A stretch of DNA of 64,000 bases from Clostridia bacterium DTU025 (GCA_001513145.1 LFSP01000043.1:73518-137517), one strand, 5' to 3'; shown: positions 31,594 through 43,110, counted from the stretch's first letter. Made by a program: numbers and translations. The notes: generated by a model from the sequence alone, not told the origin.

Positions 31594-32235
31594 ATGGCCT
31601 CATCTTTTTCCGACATGACATTGCGTGAGTTCGTCGACGCGCTGGCCAGCGGTGATCCCACTCCAGGCGGTGGGAGCGCCGCCGCGGTGGCGGGCGCGAT
31701 GGGGGCGGCCCTGCTCTCCATGGTGGCGGGCCTCACGTCTGCGTCAACCCTTTCGGACGACAAGGCTGAGGAGATGCGCCGCATCCGCATTCGCAGTTGT
31801 GAGCTGGCCTATGCACTGCTTGAGGCTGCCGACGCCGATACCGCAGCGTTCAACGGGGTGATGGCTGCGTATCGAATGCCCAAGGACAGCGAGGATCAGA
31901 AGGCCACAAGACGGCAGGCGATCCAGGCAGCCCTGCGCGTCGCCGTGGAGGCTCCCCGCAACACCTGCACCTTGGCGCAGCAAGCACTGGAAAGGGCCGA
32001 GTTCGTTGCGGAGTATGGCAACCCAAACGCAGCCAGCGACGGGGCCGTTGGGGCGTTGCTTCTCGATGCCGCCATGGGAGGCGGGGCGTTCAACATCAGG
32101 ATAAACCTGAGCTCCATAAAGGACTCAGAGTATGTTTCGAGGATGCGCGCATTCGCAGATGAGGCGGATGGCTTTCGGCACGCCGCCAGCAAGGCAGCGC
32201 TGGATGCCGCGCGCAAGAGAATTGAGGGACAATGA
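31594..32235 (+). CDS. fchA: Formimidoyltetrahydrofolate cyclodeaminase
   Basis: 'LREFVDALASGDPTPGGGSAAAVAGAMGAAL'; ATG at 31594 after AAGGAGG. Confidence 0.92.
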   Translation: MASSFSDMTLREFVDALASGDPTPGGGSAAAVAGAMGAALLSMVAGLTSASTLSDDKAEEMRRIRIRSCELAYALLEAADADTAAFNGVMAAYRMPKDSEDQKATRRQAIQAALRVAVEAPRNTCTLAQQALERAEFVAEYGNPNAASDGAVGALLLDAAMGGGAFNIRINLSSIKDSEYVSRMRAFADEADGFRHAASKAALDAARKRIEGQ

Positions 32236-32241
32236 GAACCG

Positions 32242-33459
32242 ATGTGCCATAAGATAGGGGGCAGGCCGTTTCCGCGTCCGCTGGGGCACAAGAGCGTTGC
32301 CGATGCGCAGCGGACCATGGCAGACATAGGGGTGGGTGGTCCGGGCTGTGCCATAATGGGCCCGAAAAGCGTGTTCCGTACCATCCGGCTGAGCAACGTG
32401 CCGCTTAAGGCTGCCATGATATTGAAGCAGGAGATGCTGGCCAAAGGCGGCGAGGCCGCGCTGCCGGTGAAAGCGTCGTGCCTGTGCATCGAGGAGTGCC
32501 CGGTGATACTCACCGGCACCGTCCGCCAGTACCAGCTGGTGACAGCCACCCTCAGGTGCCAGCCGTTTGGCCTGAGAAGCATCGCAGATGAGATCGATAC
32601 GGTGCTTGGCAACCTTGAGAATCCGCCTGCGCCCAGCTGCGTGCGCGGGCGCACGCTCGACTGGGGCAGGCAGACTTACATAATGGGGATACTCAACGTC
32701 ACCCCGGACTCGTTTTCCGACGGCGGCAAGTACGTTTCATTTGACGCCGCCATTGCCCACGCCCGGAGCATGATCGAAGCCGGGGCACACATCATCGACG
32801 TCGGGGGCGAGTCCACGCGGCCCGGATCGCTCCCGATAGGCACCGAGGAGGAGCTCAGGCGAGTGGCGCCGGTGGTGGAGTGGCTTTCGAGGAACACCGA
32901 TGTGCTGATATCCGTTGATACGTACCGGGCGGAAGTTGCCAGGGAGTGCCTGCGCCTGGGCGCGCACATCATCAATGACATCACCGCCCTGCGTGACGAG
33001 GGTGTCGCAGCTGCCGTGGCTGACGCCGGCGCGGGGCTGGTGCTGATGCACATGAAGGGCACTCCGTCTGACATGCAACGGGACCCCTCGTACGATGATG
33101 TGGTTGGCGAGGTTTACGAGTTCCTGCACCAGCGCCTGTGCCGCGCCCGGGAGCTGGGGGTGCATGCCGAGAACTGCATCGTTGACCCGGGAATAGGCTT
33201 CGGCAAGACGGTGGAGCACAACCTGGAGCTGCTCAGGCACCTACAACAGTTCTCAGGGCTTGGGGTGCCGATCCTTGTGGGTACCTCGCGGAAATCCACC
33301 GTGGCCAAGGTTACTGGAGCCGAGGCCATCGCGGACAGGGTGTACGGTACGGCCGCCACCGTCGCGTTGGCCGTAGCGGGGGGCGCCGACATCGTGAGGG
33401 TTCACGACGTCCGGGAGATGGCCATGGTAGTGAGGATGACCGATGCTATCGTCAGGTGA
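32242..33459 (+). CDS. folP: Dihydropteroate synthase (extended N-terminus)
   Basis: 'IMGILNVTPDSFSDGGKY', 'IDVGGESTRPGS'. Confidence 0.95.
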   Translation: MCHKIGGRPFPRPLGHKSVADAQRTMADIGVGGPGCAIMGPKSVFRTIRLSNVPLKAAMILKQEMLAKGGEAALPVKASCLCIEECPVILTGTVRQYQLVTATLRCQPFGLRSIADEIDTVLGNLENPPAPSCVRGRTLDWGRQTYIMGILNVTPDSFSDGGKYVSFDAAIAHARSMIEAGAHIIDVGGESTRPGSLPIGTEEELRRVAPVVEWLSRNTDVLISVDTYRAEVARECLRLGAHIINDITALRDEGVAAAVADAGAGLVLMHMKGTPSDMQRDPSYDDVVGEVYEFLHQRLCRARELGVHAENCIVDPGIGFGKTVEHNLELLRHLQQFSGLGVPILVGTSRKSTVAKVTGAEAIADRVYGTAATVALAVAGGADIVRVHDVREMAMVVRMTDAIVR

Positions 33460-33490
33460 AGACTGAAGTCGCAGAAGGAGGCGATCTGTC

Positions 33491-33859
33491 ATGCCGGCTG
33501 ACAGGATCACCCTGAAGAACCTGGTTTTCTACGCTTATCACGGGCTGTTCGCGGCGGAGAAGGAGCTCGGCCAGAGATTCGAGGTGGACGTGGATCTTTA
33601 CGGCGACTTCAGCGAGTGTGCCAGAGGCGATGACATCGACGCAGCGGTGAACTACGCGGACGTGTACGCCCTTGTTCGCGAGATCGTCGAGGAGAGAGAG
33701 TTCGACCTGGTGGAGACGCTGGCGCACACCATCGCCGACGAGATAGTGTCGGCTTACCCTGTGGATTCCGTGACCGTGCGAGTGCGCAAGCCTGGAGCTC
33801 CCATAGGAGGGCCCATGGACTATGTGGAGTGCGAGGTCACTCGCGAAAGAGAGGCATGA
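33491..33859 (+). CDS. folB: Dihydroneopterin aldolase
   Basis: 'DRITLKNLVFYAYHGLFAAEKELGQRFEVDVDL'. Confidence 0.95.
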   Translation: MPADRITLKNLVFYAYHGLFAAEKELGQRFEVDVDLYGDFSECARGDDIDAAVNYADVYALVREIVEEREFDLVETLAHTIADEIVSAYPVDSVTVRVRKPGAPIGGPMDYVECEVTREREA

Positions 33860-34674
33860 GCCGTATGCCTGAGGAGTCCCAGCCGTTCTTTCATGTCCTG
33901 CACTTTGAGCAACTGGACTCCACCAACGCCTGGCTGCGCAAGATGGCTGCAGGGGGAGTGCCTGAGGGCACTGTGATCTGGGCCGACAGGCAGACCGCAG
34001 GCAGGGGCAGGCACGGCCGTGCCTGGTACTCAACGGGCAACTGGGGACTGTGGTTCAGCATGGTTCTGAGACCCACTTTTCCTTCGCAGAATGCCGGCTG
34101 GCTGAGCATCGCGGCGGGCGTGGGTGTTGCATCGTCGCTCCATCGACTTTCAGGCCTGGGGCCCGAGTCAGCGGTTCGACCCGAACTGAAGTGGCCCAAC
34201 GACGTGCTCTTGGGGGGACGGAAGGTATGCGGCATCCTGTGCGAGACCAGCATCAGCGGGTCCGCGCTGGACTGGGCCGTGGTGGGCATAGGCCTGAACA
34301 GACTCGTGCCTCCCGAGGGGTTCCCCGAGGACATACGGCTTACCGCTGCGGCCCTCGAGGAGTTCGTCCCGGAGTCGGACATGCCCTCCGCCCAGGAGCT
34401 CGTGTCATCCATCCTGGCAGGCGTGTACGGCGCCTATCGCCGTCTCTCGGATGGAGGTGCTGACGCCCTTCGGCTGCAGGCGGAGGCTCTCATGGGGTCG
34501 ATGCTGGGGAAGGAAGTCTCGTGTGCGACGCCGGCGGGCACGCTTTCGGGGATAGCGATGGGACTGGATTCCCATGGGGCTCTGGTTCTCCGCGACGCGC
34601 GTGGCGTGGAGTTTTCCGTAAACGCAGGGGACGTCAGCTTGGGCACCGGACGGTTCATCCAGGAGGAGCTCTGA
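33856..34674 (+). CDS. birA: Biotin--[acetyl-CoA-carboxylase] ligase without N-terminal HTH
   Basis: 'LDSTNAWLRKMA..ADRQTAGRGRHGRAWYS', 'KWPNDVLLGGRKVCGIL'; ATGA overlap with folB. Confidence 0.92.
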   Translation: MSRMPEESQPFFHVLHFEQLDSTNAWLRKMAAGGVPEGTVIWADRQTAGRGRHGRAWYSTGNWGLWFSMVLRPTFPSQNAGWLSIAAGVGVASSLHRLSGLGPESAVRPELKWPNDVLLGGRKVCGILCETSISGSALDWAVVGIGLNRLVPPEGFPEDIRLTAAALEEFVPESDMPSAQELVSSILAGVYGAYRRLSDGGADALRLQAEALMGSMLGKEVSCATPAGTLSGIAMGLDSHGALVLRDARGVEFSVNAGDVSLGTGRFIQEEL

Positions 34675-34678
34675 GGCG

Positions 34679-35239
34679 ATGAGGAGAGCGGCCTGCGTAG
34701 CTATAACCGTCATACTGGCCATCATGGCCTGCTGCCAGCCGGCGGCTGCTTCCGAGGACCTCGGCCTCGGTTTGGCAAGCGCCGCCACGCAGCTGGGTGG
34801 GGCCGGAGCGGCCGCTGTCGCGTTCCTCGTCGGCATGGCGAGCGATCCTGCCCTCGGGGAAGACCTGCTGAATGCAACGGTCATCACCGGCGCATTGGTG
34901 GGCGTGGGCAAGGTATTGCTGGGAAGGGCCCGGCCTTTCGTGCCAGGTGCTGACGGTGGGTTTACAGGGTTCTCGCTGGATGATGCGTACCATTCCATGC
35001 CGTCTGGCCACACCGCCAACGCTTTCGCCATGGCCACGGTGCTGGCGCGGCATCGTCCGAGGTGGGCGCCTGCAGCCTACCTCGCCGCCGTCGCTGTGGG
35101 CCTCAGCAGGATAGCGCTGGGAGTGCACTGGCCGTCGGATGTGATGGTAGGCGCTACGCTAGGGACCCTCATAGGCTCGGCTGTGGTCGACGGCAGGTTG
35201 TGTCTTTTCGAGATCGACGGGATCGCGCCAAGGATTTAG
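34679..35239 (+). CDS. PAP2 superfamily phosphatase
   Basis: 'KVLLGRARP', 'SMPSGHTANAFA', 'SRIALGVHWPSDVMVG'. Confidence 0.9.
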   Translation: MRRAACVAITVILAIMACCQPAAASEDLGLGLASAATQLGGAGAAAVAFLVGMASDPALGEDLLNATVITGALVGVGKVLLGRARPFVPGADGGFTGFSLDDAYHSMPSGHTANAFAMATVLARHRPRWAPAAYLAAVAVGLSRIALGVHWPSDVMVGATLGTLIGSAVVDGRLCLFEIDGIAPRI

Positions 35240-35250
35240 GTGACAGCCCA

Positions 35251-35283
35251 GAGGCGGCGGACCTCGATGGGTCGCGCCGCCTC
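35251..35283. terminator. Hairpin between convergent genes
   Basis: GAGGCGGCG / CGCCGCCTC 9-bp stem. Confidence 0.45.
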
Positions 35284-35337
35284 GACGCATCATGGTAGAA
35301 TGTATCAGGGATTGTATCAGCTTTCCAGTGTGCTCTA

Positions 35338-35937
35338 TCAACCATCCGAAGAGGCCTGACCGCAGCTGGGGCAGGAACCCGGAGACGAGCCGCGCTGCGG
35401 GGCAGGTGGTTCTGGGTACGCTGGTACAGTCGGCATAGGTCCGCCGAACGGCACGCCCATGGGAGTTCCGATGGGGCCGCCGAACTGGTCAGCCGGTGTT
35501 CCGAAGGGCGCCGCGAATGGCGCCGCCATGGGCGTCCCCATGGGAGCGGGGGCGATTCCCGGGCACGGCGCGGGCTGGGCCACCGGCGTACCCATGAAGG
35601 GTGTGGCGGGCGTGCCGGCAAAGGGGCTGGCAGGCGGCGCGAATCCCGGGCACGGCGCCGTGACAGGCGCAGGCATCTGGGTCGGCATTGGCGTGAAGAA
35701 GGGCGTCGGCATCGGCTCCATGAAAGGCATGGGTGCGACAGGCGTGATGCATCCAAGGTTCAGGGTGTTCGTATGGTGCAGGGCGTGCCGCAGCTCGTCC
35801 CTGGCCATGTCCAGTACGGCCATGCACTCTGCCTCGGTGGGGGCGCACTGGGCCATCCTGGTATAGAACTCAGCCGCCTGGAGCTCGTCGCACAGGGCTG
35901 TTCTCGCCATTTCTGGGTAGTCGCAGATGGGCATCAT
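35338..35937 (-). CDS. Ferritin-like N-terminal domain with Pro/Met/Thr-rich C-terminal tail
   Basis: '[42 protein letters not shown]' then '[16 protein letters not shown]..' repeats. Confidence 0.6.
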   Translation of the reverse strand: MMPICDYPEMARTALCDELQAAEFYTRMAQCAPTEAECMAVLDMARDELRHALHHTNTLNLGCITPVAPMPFMEPMPTPFFTPMPTQMPAPVTAPCPGFAPPASPFAGTPATPFMGTPVAQPAPCPGIAPAPMGTPMAAPFAAPFGTPADQFGGPIGTPMGVPFGGPMPTVPAYPEPPAPQRGSSPGSCPSCGQASSDG

Positions 35938-36051
35938 GAAGCATCACCTCATGGTCTGCAGCTTGGTAAGTTCAATGGCAGTATATTGTGGGCGAGCCGC
36001 ACACGTTCGCATGACTTGGGCACGTACCCTGTCGTCAAGCTGGCACATTCG

Positions 36052-38364
36052 ATGGATACCTATGGAGGTATGTTGATAGGGGGTCGCTGGACGTTGTCTA
36101 ACCGACGCAGTGAAATACAGGAAGACCTCGCGATAATCGGTATGACGTGCGCAGCGTGCTCGGCCAGAGTGGAGCGGGCGCTGGCGCGTGAACCGGGGGT
36201 AGTGAAAGCCAACGTGAACCTGGCGGCAGAGACCGCCAGGGTGGTATATGACCCGTCCGTAGTTGATCTGGACAGGCTGATAAAGGTCGTTGAGGAGACC
36301 GGCTACGGCGCGCGGAAGCTCGTACGCGACGCCTCGTCCGACCGTCAGCGGCAGGAGGAGAAGACGGCCCAGGCCCGAAGGGACTGGTTCCTATTCTATA
36401 TCGGCGCTGCCCTCAGCGCTCCCATGGTCATAGGCATGATCGGGGAGCTCCTCGGAGTGCACTCGCTGATGTTCCTGATGAATCCCTGGGTCGGTTTCGT
36501 TCTGGCCACGCCCGTGGTGCTGGTTACGGGGTCAAGGTTCTACATCAGCGCGGCGCGCACCGTGGCGCACTTCGGCGCCAACATGGACGTCCTTGTGGCG
36601 CTGGGCACAGGAGCCGCGTACGTGCTCAGCGTTGTCAACACCATCACGGGGACGGGGCCAGTGTACTACGAGGCGGCCGCGGTGGTCATCACCCTGGTGC
36701 TCCTGGGCAAGAACCTGGAACACCTGGCTAAAGGCAGGGCCAGCGAGGCCATACGGAAACTCGCCGCACTGACGCCCAAGACGGCGATGGTGGTACGCGA
36801 CGGCGGCGAGGTCATGGTTCCCATTGAGGATGTTCAGGTGGGCGATGTCGTCGTGGTTCGGCCCGGTGAGCGGGTGCCCGTTGACGGCGAGATAGTCCAG
36901 GGCTACACGTCCATCGACGAGTCGATGCTCACCGGGGAGAGCATCCCCGTGGACAAGCAGGCGGGGGATGTCGTCACCGGCGGCACCGTGAACCAGCACG
37001 GCATGTTCCACATGAGGGCCTCGAGGGTGGGAGCCGACACCGCCCTGGCGCAGATCATCCGCATGGTGGAGGAGGCGCAGGGCAGCAAGGCCCCGATTCA
37101 GCGGCTTGCCGACGTGATCAGCGCCTATTTCGTCCCGACCGTGATAGTCATCGCTATAGTCACTTTCGTAGGCTGGAAGCTGTCCGGCGCCACCACGGCC
37201 GCCGCGCTGATGAATGCCACGGCGGTGCTGGTTATCGCGTGCCCGTGTGCGCTGGGGCTTGCCACGCCCACGGGGATCATGGTGGCCACGGGCCGAGGCG
37301 CCGAGCTCGGGGTACTTATCCGCGGCGGAGAGCACCTGGAGAGGCTAGGCAAGGTTAACGCGGTGGTGCTGGACAAGACCGGTACCATAACCGAGGGAAA
37401 GCCGGCCCTGGTGGACTGGGTGGTGGCTCCCGGTGTGGATGCTGACGAGCGGGGACGGCTGCTGGCGCTTGCCGCTTCTGCGGAAAGGGCGTCTGAGCAC
37501 CCGCTGGGTAGAGCCATCGTGGAGGTGGCCGAGGCGGAAGGCATGGAGGTGCCTCTGCCCGACGATTTCAGGGCGGTGCCGGGCAAGGGAGTCATCGCCA
37601 CCATCGGCGGCGCCGAGGTGGCGGTGGGAAGCTACAGACTGATGAGGAGCGCGGGGGACGAACGGCCTGAGGAGTCCCATCAGGCTGAGCAGCCCGACCG
37701 AGCTGCGCCATCGGAGGAGCTGCCCGGCTGGGCCCGGCAGGCGGTGGATACGATGCAGTCTCGGGGGCAAACCGCTGTTGTGCAGTGGGTGGACGGCAGC
37801 GTGGCGGCAGTCTACGGGATCGCCGATCGGATACGGCCCGACTCGCCTCAGGCCATAGCCGAGCTGGGTCGGATCGGCGTGGCGGTCTACATGATAACTG
37901 GAGACAACGCGGCGACTGCCAATGCCATCGCGGCTCAGGTGGGGATCCCGCCGGAGCATGTGCTGGCGGAGGTGCTGCCTGACGGGAAGGCCGAGGAGGT
38001 CAAGACGCTGCAGCGGGCGGGCATGGTGGTGGCCATGACCGGCGACGGGGTAAACGACGCTCCGGCGCTGGCGACGGCGGACGTGGGGGTGGCCATGGGC
38101 ACCGGCACCGACATCGCGATGGAGGCGGCGGACATCACGATTGTCGGCGGGCTCACGAGGCTTCCAAGGGCCATAAGGCTGAGCCGCCGTACCCTGCAGG
38201 TGATCAAACAGAACTTGTTCTGGGCGTTCATATACAACACCGTGGGGATACCGCTGGCGGCGTTCGGGATCATGCCGCCCGTGTACGCCGGCGCGGCGAT
38301 GGCGCTGAGCTCGGTGTCGGTGGTGACGAACTCCCTGAGGCTGCGGCGTTTCGAGAGGTCATGA
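36052..38364 (+). CDS. copA: Copper-translocating P-type ATPase
   Basis: '[15 protein letters not shown]' HMA, '[11 protein letters not shown]', 'DKTGTITEG', '[10 protein letters not shown]'; start at 36052. Confidence 0.95.
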   Translation: MDTYGGMLIGGRWTLSNRRSEIQEDLAIIGMTCAACSARVERALAREPGVVKANVNLAAETARVVYDPSVVDLDRLIKVVEETGYGARKLVRDASSDRQRQEEKTAQARRDWFLFYIGAALSAPMVIGMIGELLGVHSLMFLMNPWVGFVLATPVVLVTGSRFYISAARTVAHFGANMDVLVALGTGAAYVLSVVNTITGTGPVYYEAAAVVITLVLLGKNLEHLAKGRASEAIRKLAALTPKTAMVVRDGGEVMVPIEDVQVGDVVVVRPGERVPVDGEIVQGYTSIDESMLTGESIPVDKQAGDVVTGGTVNQHGMFHMRASRVGADTALAQIIRMVEEAQGSKAPIQRLADVISAYFVPTVIVIAIVTFVGWKLSGATTAAALMNATAVLVIACPCALGLATPTGIMVATGRGAELGVLIRGGEHLERLGKVNAVVLDKTGTITEGKPALVDWVVAPGVDADERGRLLALAASAERASEHPLGRAIVEVAEAEGMEVPLPDDFRAVPGKGVIATIGGAEVAVGSYRLMRSAGDERPEESHQAEQPDRAAPSEELPGWARQAVDTMQSRGQTAVVQWVDGSVAAVYGIADRIRPDSPQAIAELGRIGVAVYMITGDNAATANAIAAQVGIPPEHVLAEVLPDGKAEEVKTLQRAGMVVAMTGDGVNDAPALATADVGVAMGTGTDIAMEAADITIVGGLTRLPRAIRLSRRTLQVIKQNLFWAFIYNTVGIPLAAFGIMPPVYAGAAMALSSVSVVTNSLRLRRFERS

Positions 38365-38401
38365 TGCGGTCGCGGCGCCCGATGAGATGGAGGTGTTGAA
38401 T

Positions 38402-38617
38402 GTGGGAGCCACAACTAAGGAAACTCTGAAGGTTCACGGCATGAGCTGCGGACACTGCGTGGCCGCGGTGCAGAAGGAGCTTCTGAAGGTGGACGGCGTG
38501 GTAGAGGCGCAGGTAACCCTGAATCCGGGGCAGGCCGTGGTGGTGTACGACCAGTCTAAGGCTGACCGGGCAGCGCTGATACAGGCCGTGGAACGGGCGG
38601 GCTACACGGCTGAGTAG
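38402..38617 (+). CDS. copZ: Heavy-metal-associated (copper chaperone) protein
   Basis: 'LKVHGMSCGHCVAAVQKEL'; downstream of copA; start approximate. Confidence 0.9.
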   Translation: MGATTKETLKVHGMSCGHCVAAVQKELLKVDGVVEAQVTLNPGQAVVVYDQSKADRAALIQAVERAGYTAE

Positions 38618-38896
38618 GCAGGCGACTCCCTTTCGTCGGCTGCTGGGTGACATATGGGTCCAATCGGCTGGTGCGCTTTCTGGACAGCTGGCCTCCATGC
38701 CCTGCCTGGAAGGCGTGCTTGCCATTGCCAGTGTCGGCAGGTTTTTCTCAGCATGTGACGAATATGCAGTTGTGATAGGTGTAACAGAGCTTGCGGCCCG
38801 CCTGCGCTCGGCCGCGTCGAGCTGGTCCAGCCTGGCTCGGGCTTGATCGCGCTGGATCGGGCGCGGCTGCAGGTTATGATTGGGGGGATATGCCAA

Positions 38897-40561
38897 TTGA
38901 GCCAAGATGAACTGAGAAAGGAGTTCTCGAGGTGGAAGAGCGGAACGTACGAGAAAGCCCGCTCGAGGTTTGCTGAACGCAAGGAGAGGTTTGAGGGCAG
39001 CTCTGGCCGGGAGATCGAGCCCCTCTACACACCGCTGCACACGGAGCAAATCGACTACCTCCGCGACCTGGGCTTTCCTGGCGAGTACCCGTACACCCGC
39101 GGCGTGCAGCCTACCATGTACCGCGGCAGGCTTTGGACCATGCGGCAGTACGCGGGCTTCGGCACTGCTGAGGAGTCTAACGCCAGGTACAAGTACCTGC
39201 TCGGGCAGGGGCAGACTGGGCTCTCGGTAGCCTTCGACCTGCCGACGCAGATCGGGTACGACTCCGACCATGAGCTGGCCGAGGGCGAAGTGGGCAAGGT
39301 GGGCGTGGCCATCGACTCGCTTCTTGACATGGAGACGCTGTTCGATGGCATCCCGCTGGAAAAGGTGTCCACTTCGATGACGATCAACGCGCCAGCCGCG
39401 ATCCTCCTGGCTATGTATATAGTTGTCGCGGAGAAGCAGGGCGTCAGCCCGGACAAGCTCAACGGCACCATCCAGAATGACATCCTCAAGGAGTACGCGG
39501 CCAGGGGAACGTACATATTCCCGCCCAAGCCGTCCATGAGGCTCATCACCAACATCTTCGAGTACTGCTCTGCCAACGTTCCCAGGTGGAACACCATCAG
39601 CATCAGCGGCTACCACATCAGGGAGGCCGGCGCCACCGCGGTGCAGGAGGTTGCCTTCACCCTGGCGGACGGCATCGCTTATGTGGAGGCTGCCATCAAG
39701 GCCGGGCTGAACGTGGACGATTTCGCCCCGAGGCTGTCGTTCTTCTTCAACAGCCACAACGACATACTGGAGGAAGTGGCCAAGTTCAGGGCCGCCAGGC
39801 GTCTGTGGGCGAGGATCATGAAGGACAGGTTCGGCGCCAAGGACCGCAAGTCGATGCAGCTTAGGTTCCACACGCAGACTGCAGGCTCCACCCTCACGGC
39901 GCAGCAGCCTGACAACAACATCGTCAGGGTCACGCTGCAGGCGCTGGCTGCGGTGCTGGGCGGCACGCAGTCGCTGCACACCAACTCCCGCGACGAGGCG
40001 CTTGCGCTGCCCAGTGAGGACTCCGTCAGGATCGCCCTCCGCACGCAGCAGATCATCGCGTACGAGAGCGGAGTGGCCGACACCATCGATCCGCTCGCCG
40101 GGTCGTACTACATCGAGGCGCTCACCGACGGCATCGAGAAGGCTGTCATGGAGTACATCGAGAAGATCGACGAGATGGGCGGCGCCGTTTCGGCCATCGA
40201 GCGCGGTTACATCCAGAAGGAGATCGAGGACAGTGCCTACCGCTACCAGATGGAGATAGAGTCCAAGGAGAGGATAATCGTGGGCTTGAACGAGTTCACG
40301 ACTGAAGAGGAGCCTCCCAAGGACCTTCTCAAGGTGGACCCTGCCGTCGGCGAGCGGCAGAAGGCGAAGCTTCTGGAGCTTCGCGCGACGCGCGACGGTT
40401 CCAGGGTGGAGGCCAGCCTGGGGGCGCTGCGCAAGGCCGCCGAGGGCGACGCCAACCTGATGCCTTTCATACTGGACGCGGTCCGTGCCTATGCCACGCT
40501 GGGTGAGATCTGTGGAGTGCTGCGCGCCGTGTTCGGCGAGTACAAGCCCAGCGGAGTCTAA
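38897..40561 (+). CDS. Methylmalonyl-CoA mutase large (catalytic) subunit
   Basis: '[41 protein letters not shown]'; TTG start likely, ORF opens at 38843. Confidence 0.95.
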   Translation: MSQDELRKEFSRWKSGTYEKARSRFAERKERFEGSSGREIEPLYTPLHTEQIDYLRDLGFPGEYPYTRGVQPTMYRGRLWTMRQYAGFGTAEESNARYKYLLGQGQTGLSVAFDLPTQIGYDSDHELAEGEVGKVGVAIDSLLDMETLFDGIPLEKVSTSMTINAPAAILLAMYIVVAEKQGVSPDKLNGTIQNDILKEYAARGTYIFPPKPSMRLITNIFEYCSANVPRWNTISISGYHIREAGATAVQEVAFTLADGIAYVEAAIKAGLNVDDFAPRLSFFFNSHNDILEEVAKFRAARRLWARIMKDRFGAKDRKSMQLRFHTQTAGSTLTAQQPDNNIVRVTLQALAAVLGGTQSLHTNSRDEALALPSEDSVRIALRTQQIIAYESGVADTIDPLAGSYYIEALTDGIEKAVMEYIEKIDEMGGAVSAIERGYIQKEIEDSAYRYQMEIESKERIIVGLNEFTTEEEPPKDLLKVDPAVGERQKAKLLELRATRDGSRVEASLGALRKAAEGDANLMPFILDAVRAYATLGEICGVLRAVFGEYKPSGV

Positions 40562-40585
40562 CAGGAAGGGAGAGGGTGCGACACC

Positions 40586-40987
40586 ATGGATGAAGGCAGG
40601 AAGATCAGAGTGCTCGTGGCCAAGCCCGGACTGGACGGGCATGACCGCGGGGCGAAGGTGATCGCCCGGGCGCTGAGGGACGCGGGCATGGAGGTAATAT
40701 ACACGGGTCTTAGGCAGACGCCTGAGCAGATCGTGGCAGCCGCCATCCAGGAGGACGTGGACGTGGTGGCCCTGTCGAGCCTTTCGGGTGCCCACGGCTA
40801 CCTGTTCCCGAAAGTGGCCAAGCTGCTGAAGGAGAGGGGCATCGACGACGTGCTGGTGATAGGCGGCGGGGTGATACCTGAAGACGACTTCCCCGAGCTG
40901 AAGGCCGCCGGCATCGCCGAGGTGTTTACGCCGGGCACGTCCACAGCCGAGGTCATAGACTACATCCGGGAGCATATAAAGAGGTAG
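40586..40987 (+). CDS. Methylmalonyl-CoA mutase B12-binding subunit
   Basis: '[42 protein letters not shown]'. Confidence 0.96.
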   Translation: MDEGRKIRVLVAKPGLDGHDRGAKVIARALRDAGMEVIYTGLRQTPEQIVAAAIQEDVDVVALSSLSGAHGYLFPKVAKLLKERGIDDVLVIGGGVIPEDDFPELKAAGIAEVFTPGTSTAEVIDYIREHIKR

Positions 40988-40993
40988 CTGCTG

Positions 40994-41947
40994 ATGGCAC
41001 TTGAGGACATTGTGAGGCGCGCCCTCGCCCGCGAGGTGAGGGCGGTCTCACGGTTGATATCCATCATCGAAGACCGGCTTGAGGGGTTCGAGAGGGCGTA
41101 CGCAGAGATCTACCCGCACACCGGCCGGGCGCACATAATAGGGATCACGGGCCCGCCTGGGTCGGGAAAAAGCACGCTCGTGGATAAACTGGCCATGGAG
41201 TACCGCAAGAGGGGCCTCACCGTGGGCGTAGTGGCGGTTGACCCCACCAGCCCGTTCTCCGGCGGGGCGCTCCTGGGCGATCGGCTTCGGATGCAGCGGC
41301 ACGTGCTTGATGACGGCGTGTTCATCCGGAGCATGGGCACCAGGGGTAGGCTGGGAGGCCTTTCCCGGGCCACCAGCGGGGCCGTGGACGTGCTGGATGC
41401 CGCCGGCTACGACGTGGTGCTCATCGAGACCGTGGGGGTGGGGCAGTCGGAGGTGGAGATAGCTTCCCTCGCCGACACCGTGGTGCTCATCCAGGTGCCG
41501 GGGCTTGGCGACGACATCCAGGTGATAAAGGCCGGCATCATGGAGATCGGCGACCTGTTCGTCGTCAACAAGAAAGACAGGCCCGGTGTGGAGCGGGTGA
41601 TGGCCGAGATTCGCACTGCCCTCGAGCTCTCCGAGATGTCGTGTGTGGAAGGCTCATGGGTTCCGCCCATCCTGCTTACCATGGCCGAGACCGGCGAAGG
41701 GGTGGCGGAGGTGGTGGACGCCTGCGGCGAGCACCTCAAGCACCTGGGAGAAGAGGGATTGGCCGAACGCCGGTTGCGGCGGGCCAGAGCCGAGACTATG
41801 GAGATAGCGTCGCAGCGGATCTGGCAGGGCCTTTCAGAGCGTCCCGGCGCTTCGGAAGAGGCCCAGCGCTTGGCTGAAGCTGTGGCGGCGCGGAAGGCCG
41901 ACCCTTACTCGGCGGCGGCGGCCCTGTACAGGCTGCTGGTTCAGTGA
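40994..41947 (+). CDS. meaB: Methylmalonyl-CoA mutase-associated GTPase MeaB
   Basis: '[48 protein letters not shown]'. Confidence 0.96.
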   Translation: MALEDIVRRALAREVRAVSRLISIIEDRLEGFERAYAEIYPHTGRAHIIGITGPPGSGKSTLVDKLAMEYRKRGLTVGVVAVDPTSPFSGGALLGDRLRMQRHVLDDGVFIRSMGTRGRLGGLSRATSGAVDVLDAAGYDVVLIETVGVGQSEVEIASLADTVVLIQVPGLGDDIQVIKAGIMEIGDLFVVNKKDRPGVERVMAEIRTALELSEMSCVEGSWVPPILLTMAETGEGVAEVVDACGEHLKHLGEEGLAERRLRRARAETMEIASQRIWQGLSERPGASEEAQRLAEAVAARKADPYSAAAALYRLLVQ

Positions 41948-41966
41948 ACTAGGGAGGTATAGTAAG

Positions 41967-42371
41967 ATGATCACGAAGCTGGATCATATAGGCATCGCGG
42001 TGTCGAGCCTTGAGGAGGCATCGAAGACCTACCGCGATGTGCTTGGGCTGAAGGATCACGGGGTTGAGGTGGTTGAGGAGCAGAAGGTGAAGGTGGCGTT
42101 CTTCCCCGTGGGCGACACCGAGATCGAGCTCTTGGAGTCCACCGACCCTGAGGGGCCCATAGCCAAGTTCATCGAGAAGCGTGGCGAGGGCGTGCAGCAC
42201 CTTGCCTTCAGAGTGGACAACATCGAGGCCGCCCTGGATGAGATGCGGACGAAGGGCATCAGGCTGATCGACGAGAAACCCAGGTACGGAGCGGGCGGCG
42301 CGAGGATAGCGTTCCTGCATCCCAAGTCCACTGGAGGCGTGCTCATAGAGCTCTGTGAAAGGGAGGGATAA
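41967..42371 (+). CDS. mce: Methylmalonyl-CoA epimerase
   Basis: '[25 protein letters not shown]', 'GVLIELCE'. Confidence 0.95.
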   Translation: MITKLDHIGIAVSSLEEASKTYRDVLGLKDHGVEVVEEQKVKVAFFPVGDTEIELLESTDPEGPIAKFIEKRGEGVQHLAFRVDNIEAALDEMRTKGIRLIDEKPRYGAGGARIAFLHPKSTGGVLIELCEREG

Positions 42372-42375
42372 CCCA

Positions 42376-43110
42376 ATGGCGGCGATCCGCAAGAGACTGG
42401 CGGTGGCCATGGCCCTGGCAGTTATGGCCGTGGCGCTGGTGGCGCCTGTTGCCTCCGCAGCTCCGGGCTCCATCAATTCGCTTGGTTGGGCGTTCTTCAA
42501 GGATGAGGAATTTGAAGATGCCCTGGCTGACAACGGTTACGAGCCCATGAAGGGCATGTTCCTGATGGGCGGCACTTTCCTCATGCCGGTATCGGACGAG
42601 TGGTCGGTGGGATTCGGGTATGCCGGCACCTGCGGGTGGAGCAAGTCAGAGGAACGCAGCGCATACCTGGAGACCGGTTACTTCGGTGTTGCGGCGGAAT
42701 ACGGCTTCCGGCTGGGCGACAAGACCACGATAGGTCTGGGAGGCGTGGCTGGACTGGGAGTTGCCAATCTCCGAACGAAACAGGGTATACTTGGAGGCTT
42801 CGAGGATCCGGTCGGAGGCGAGGGTGACAATCTGTTGGACGCCGCCAACGCCGCACAGGCTTGGAGGCCGTATCTGGTGGCGCAACCCACAGCCACGATC
42901 ACCTTCTCAGCGTCCCCCCTGGTGGATGTGAGCATCTCGGGCGGCTACATACTGATGTGGAGCCCCATCGGATGGGTGGACGGATGGGCCTTCAAGGAGC
43001 ATTTCGAGGGCCCCCTGAAGACCATGGCCATGCCTTTCGTACAGCTCGGCGTGGCGTTCAGCTTCGCATCCGCTGGCGGCACGGAAGTGTGGATTGAGGA
43101 GCAGCCGTAA
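42376..43110 (+). CDS. Exported beta-rich protein, possible outer-membrane-type beta-barrel
   Basis: Signal peptide 'LAVAMALAVMAVALVAPVASAA'; alternating Gly/aromatic strands such as 'SVGFGYAGTCGWS', 'FGVAAEYGFRLGDKTTIGLGGVAGLG', 'FVQLGVAFSFA'. Confidence 0.5.
   Translation: MAAIRKRLAVAMALAVMAVALVAPVASAAPGSINSLGWAFFKDEEFEDALADNGYEPMKGMFLMGGTFLMPVSDEWSVGFGYAGTCGWSKSEERSAYLETGYFGVAAEYGFRLGDKTTIGLGGVAGLGVANLRTKQGILGGFEDPVGGEGDNLLDAANAAQAWRPYLVAQPTATITFSASPLVDVSISGGYILMWSPIGWVDGWAFKEHFEGPLKTMAMPFVQLGVAFSFASAGGTEVWIEEQP

Noticed and set aside
38618-38896. Cobalamin riboswitch upstream of the mutase genes
   Set aside because: No recognisable B12-box (GCCACTG-like) motif by eye.
38270-40975. 901-aa minus-strand ORF
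   Set aside because: Antisense to copA, copZ and the mutase genes, which have clear protein-family matches; a typical GC-rich shadow ORF.
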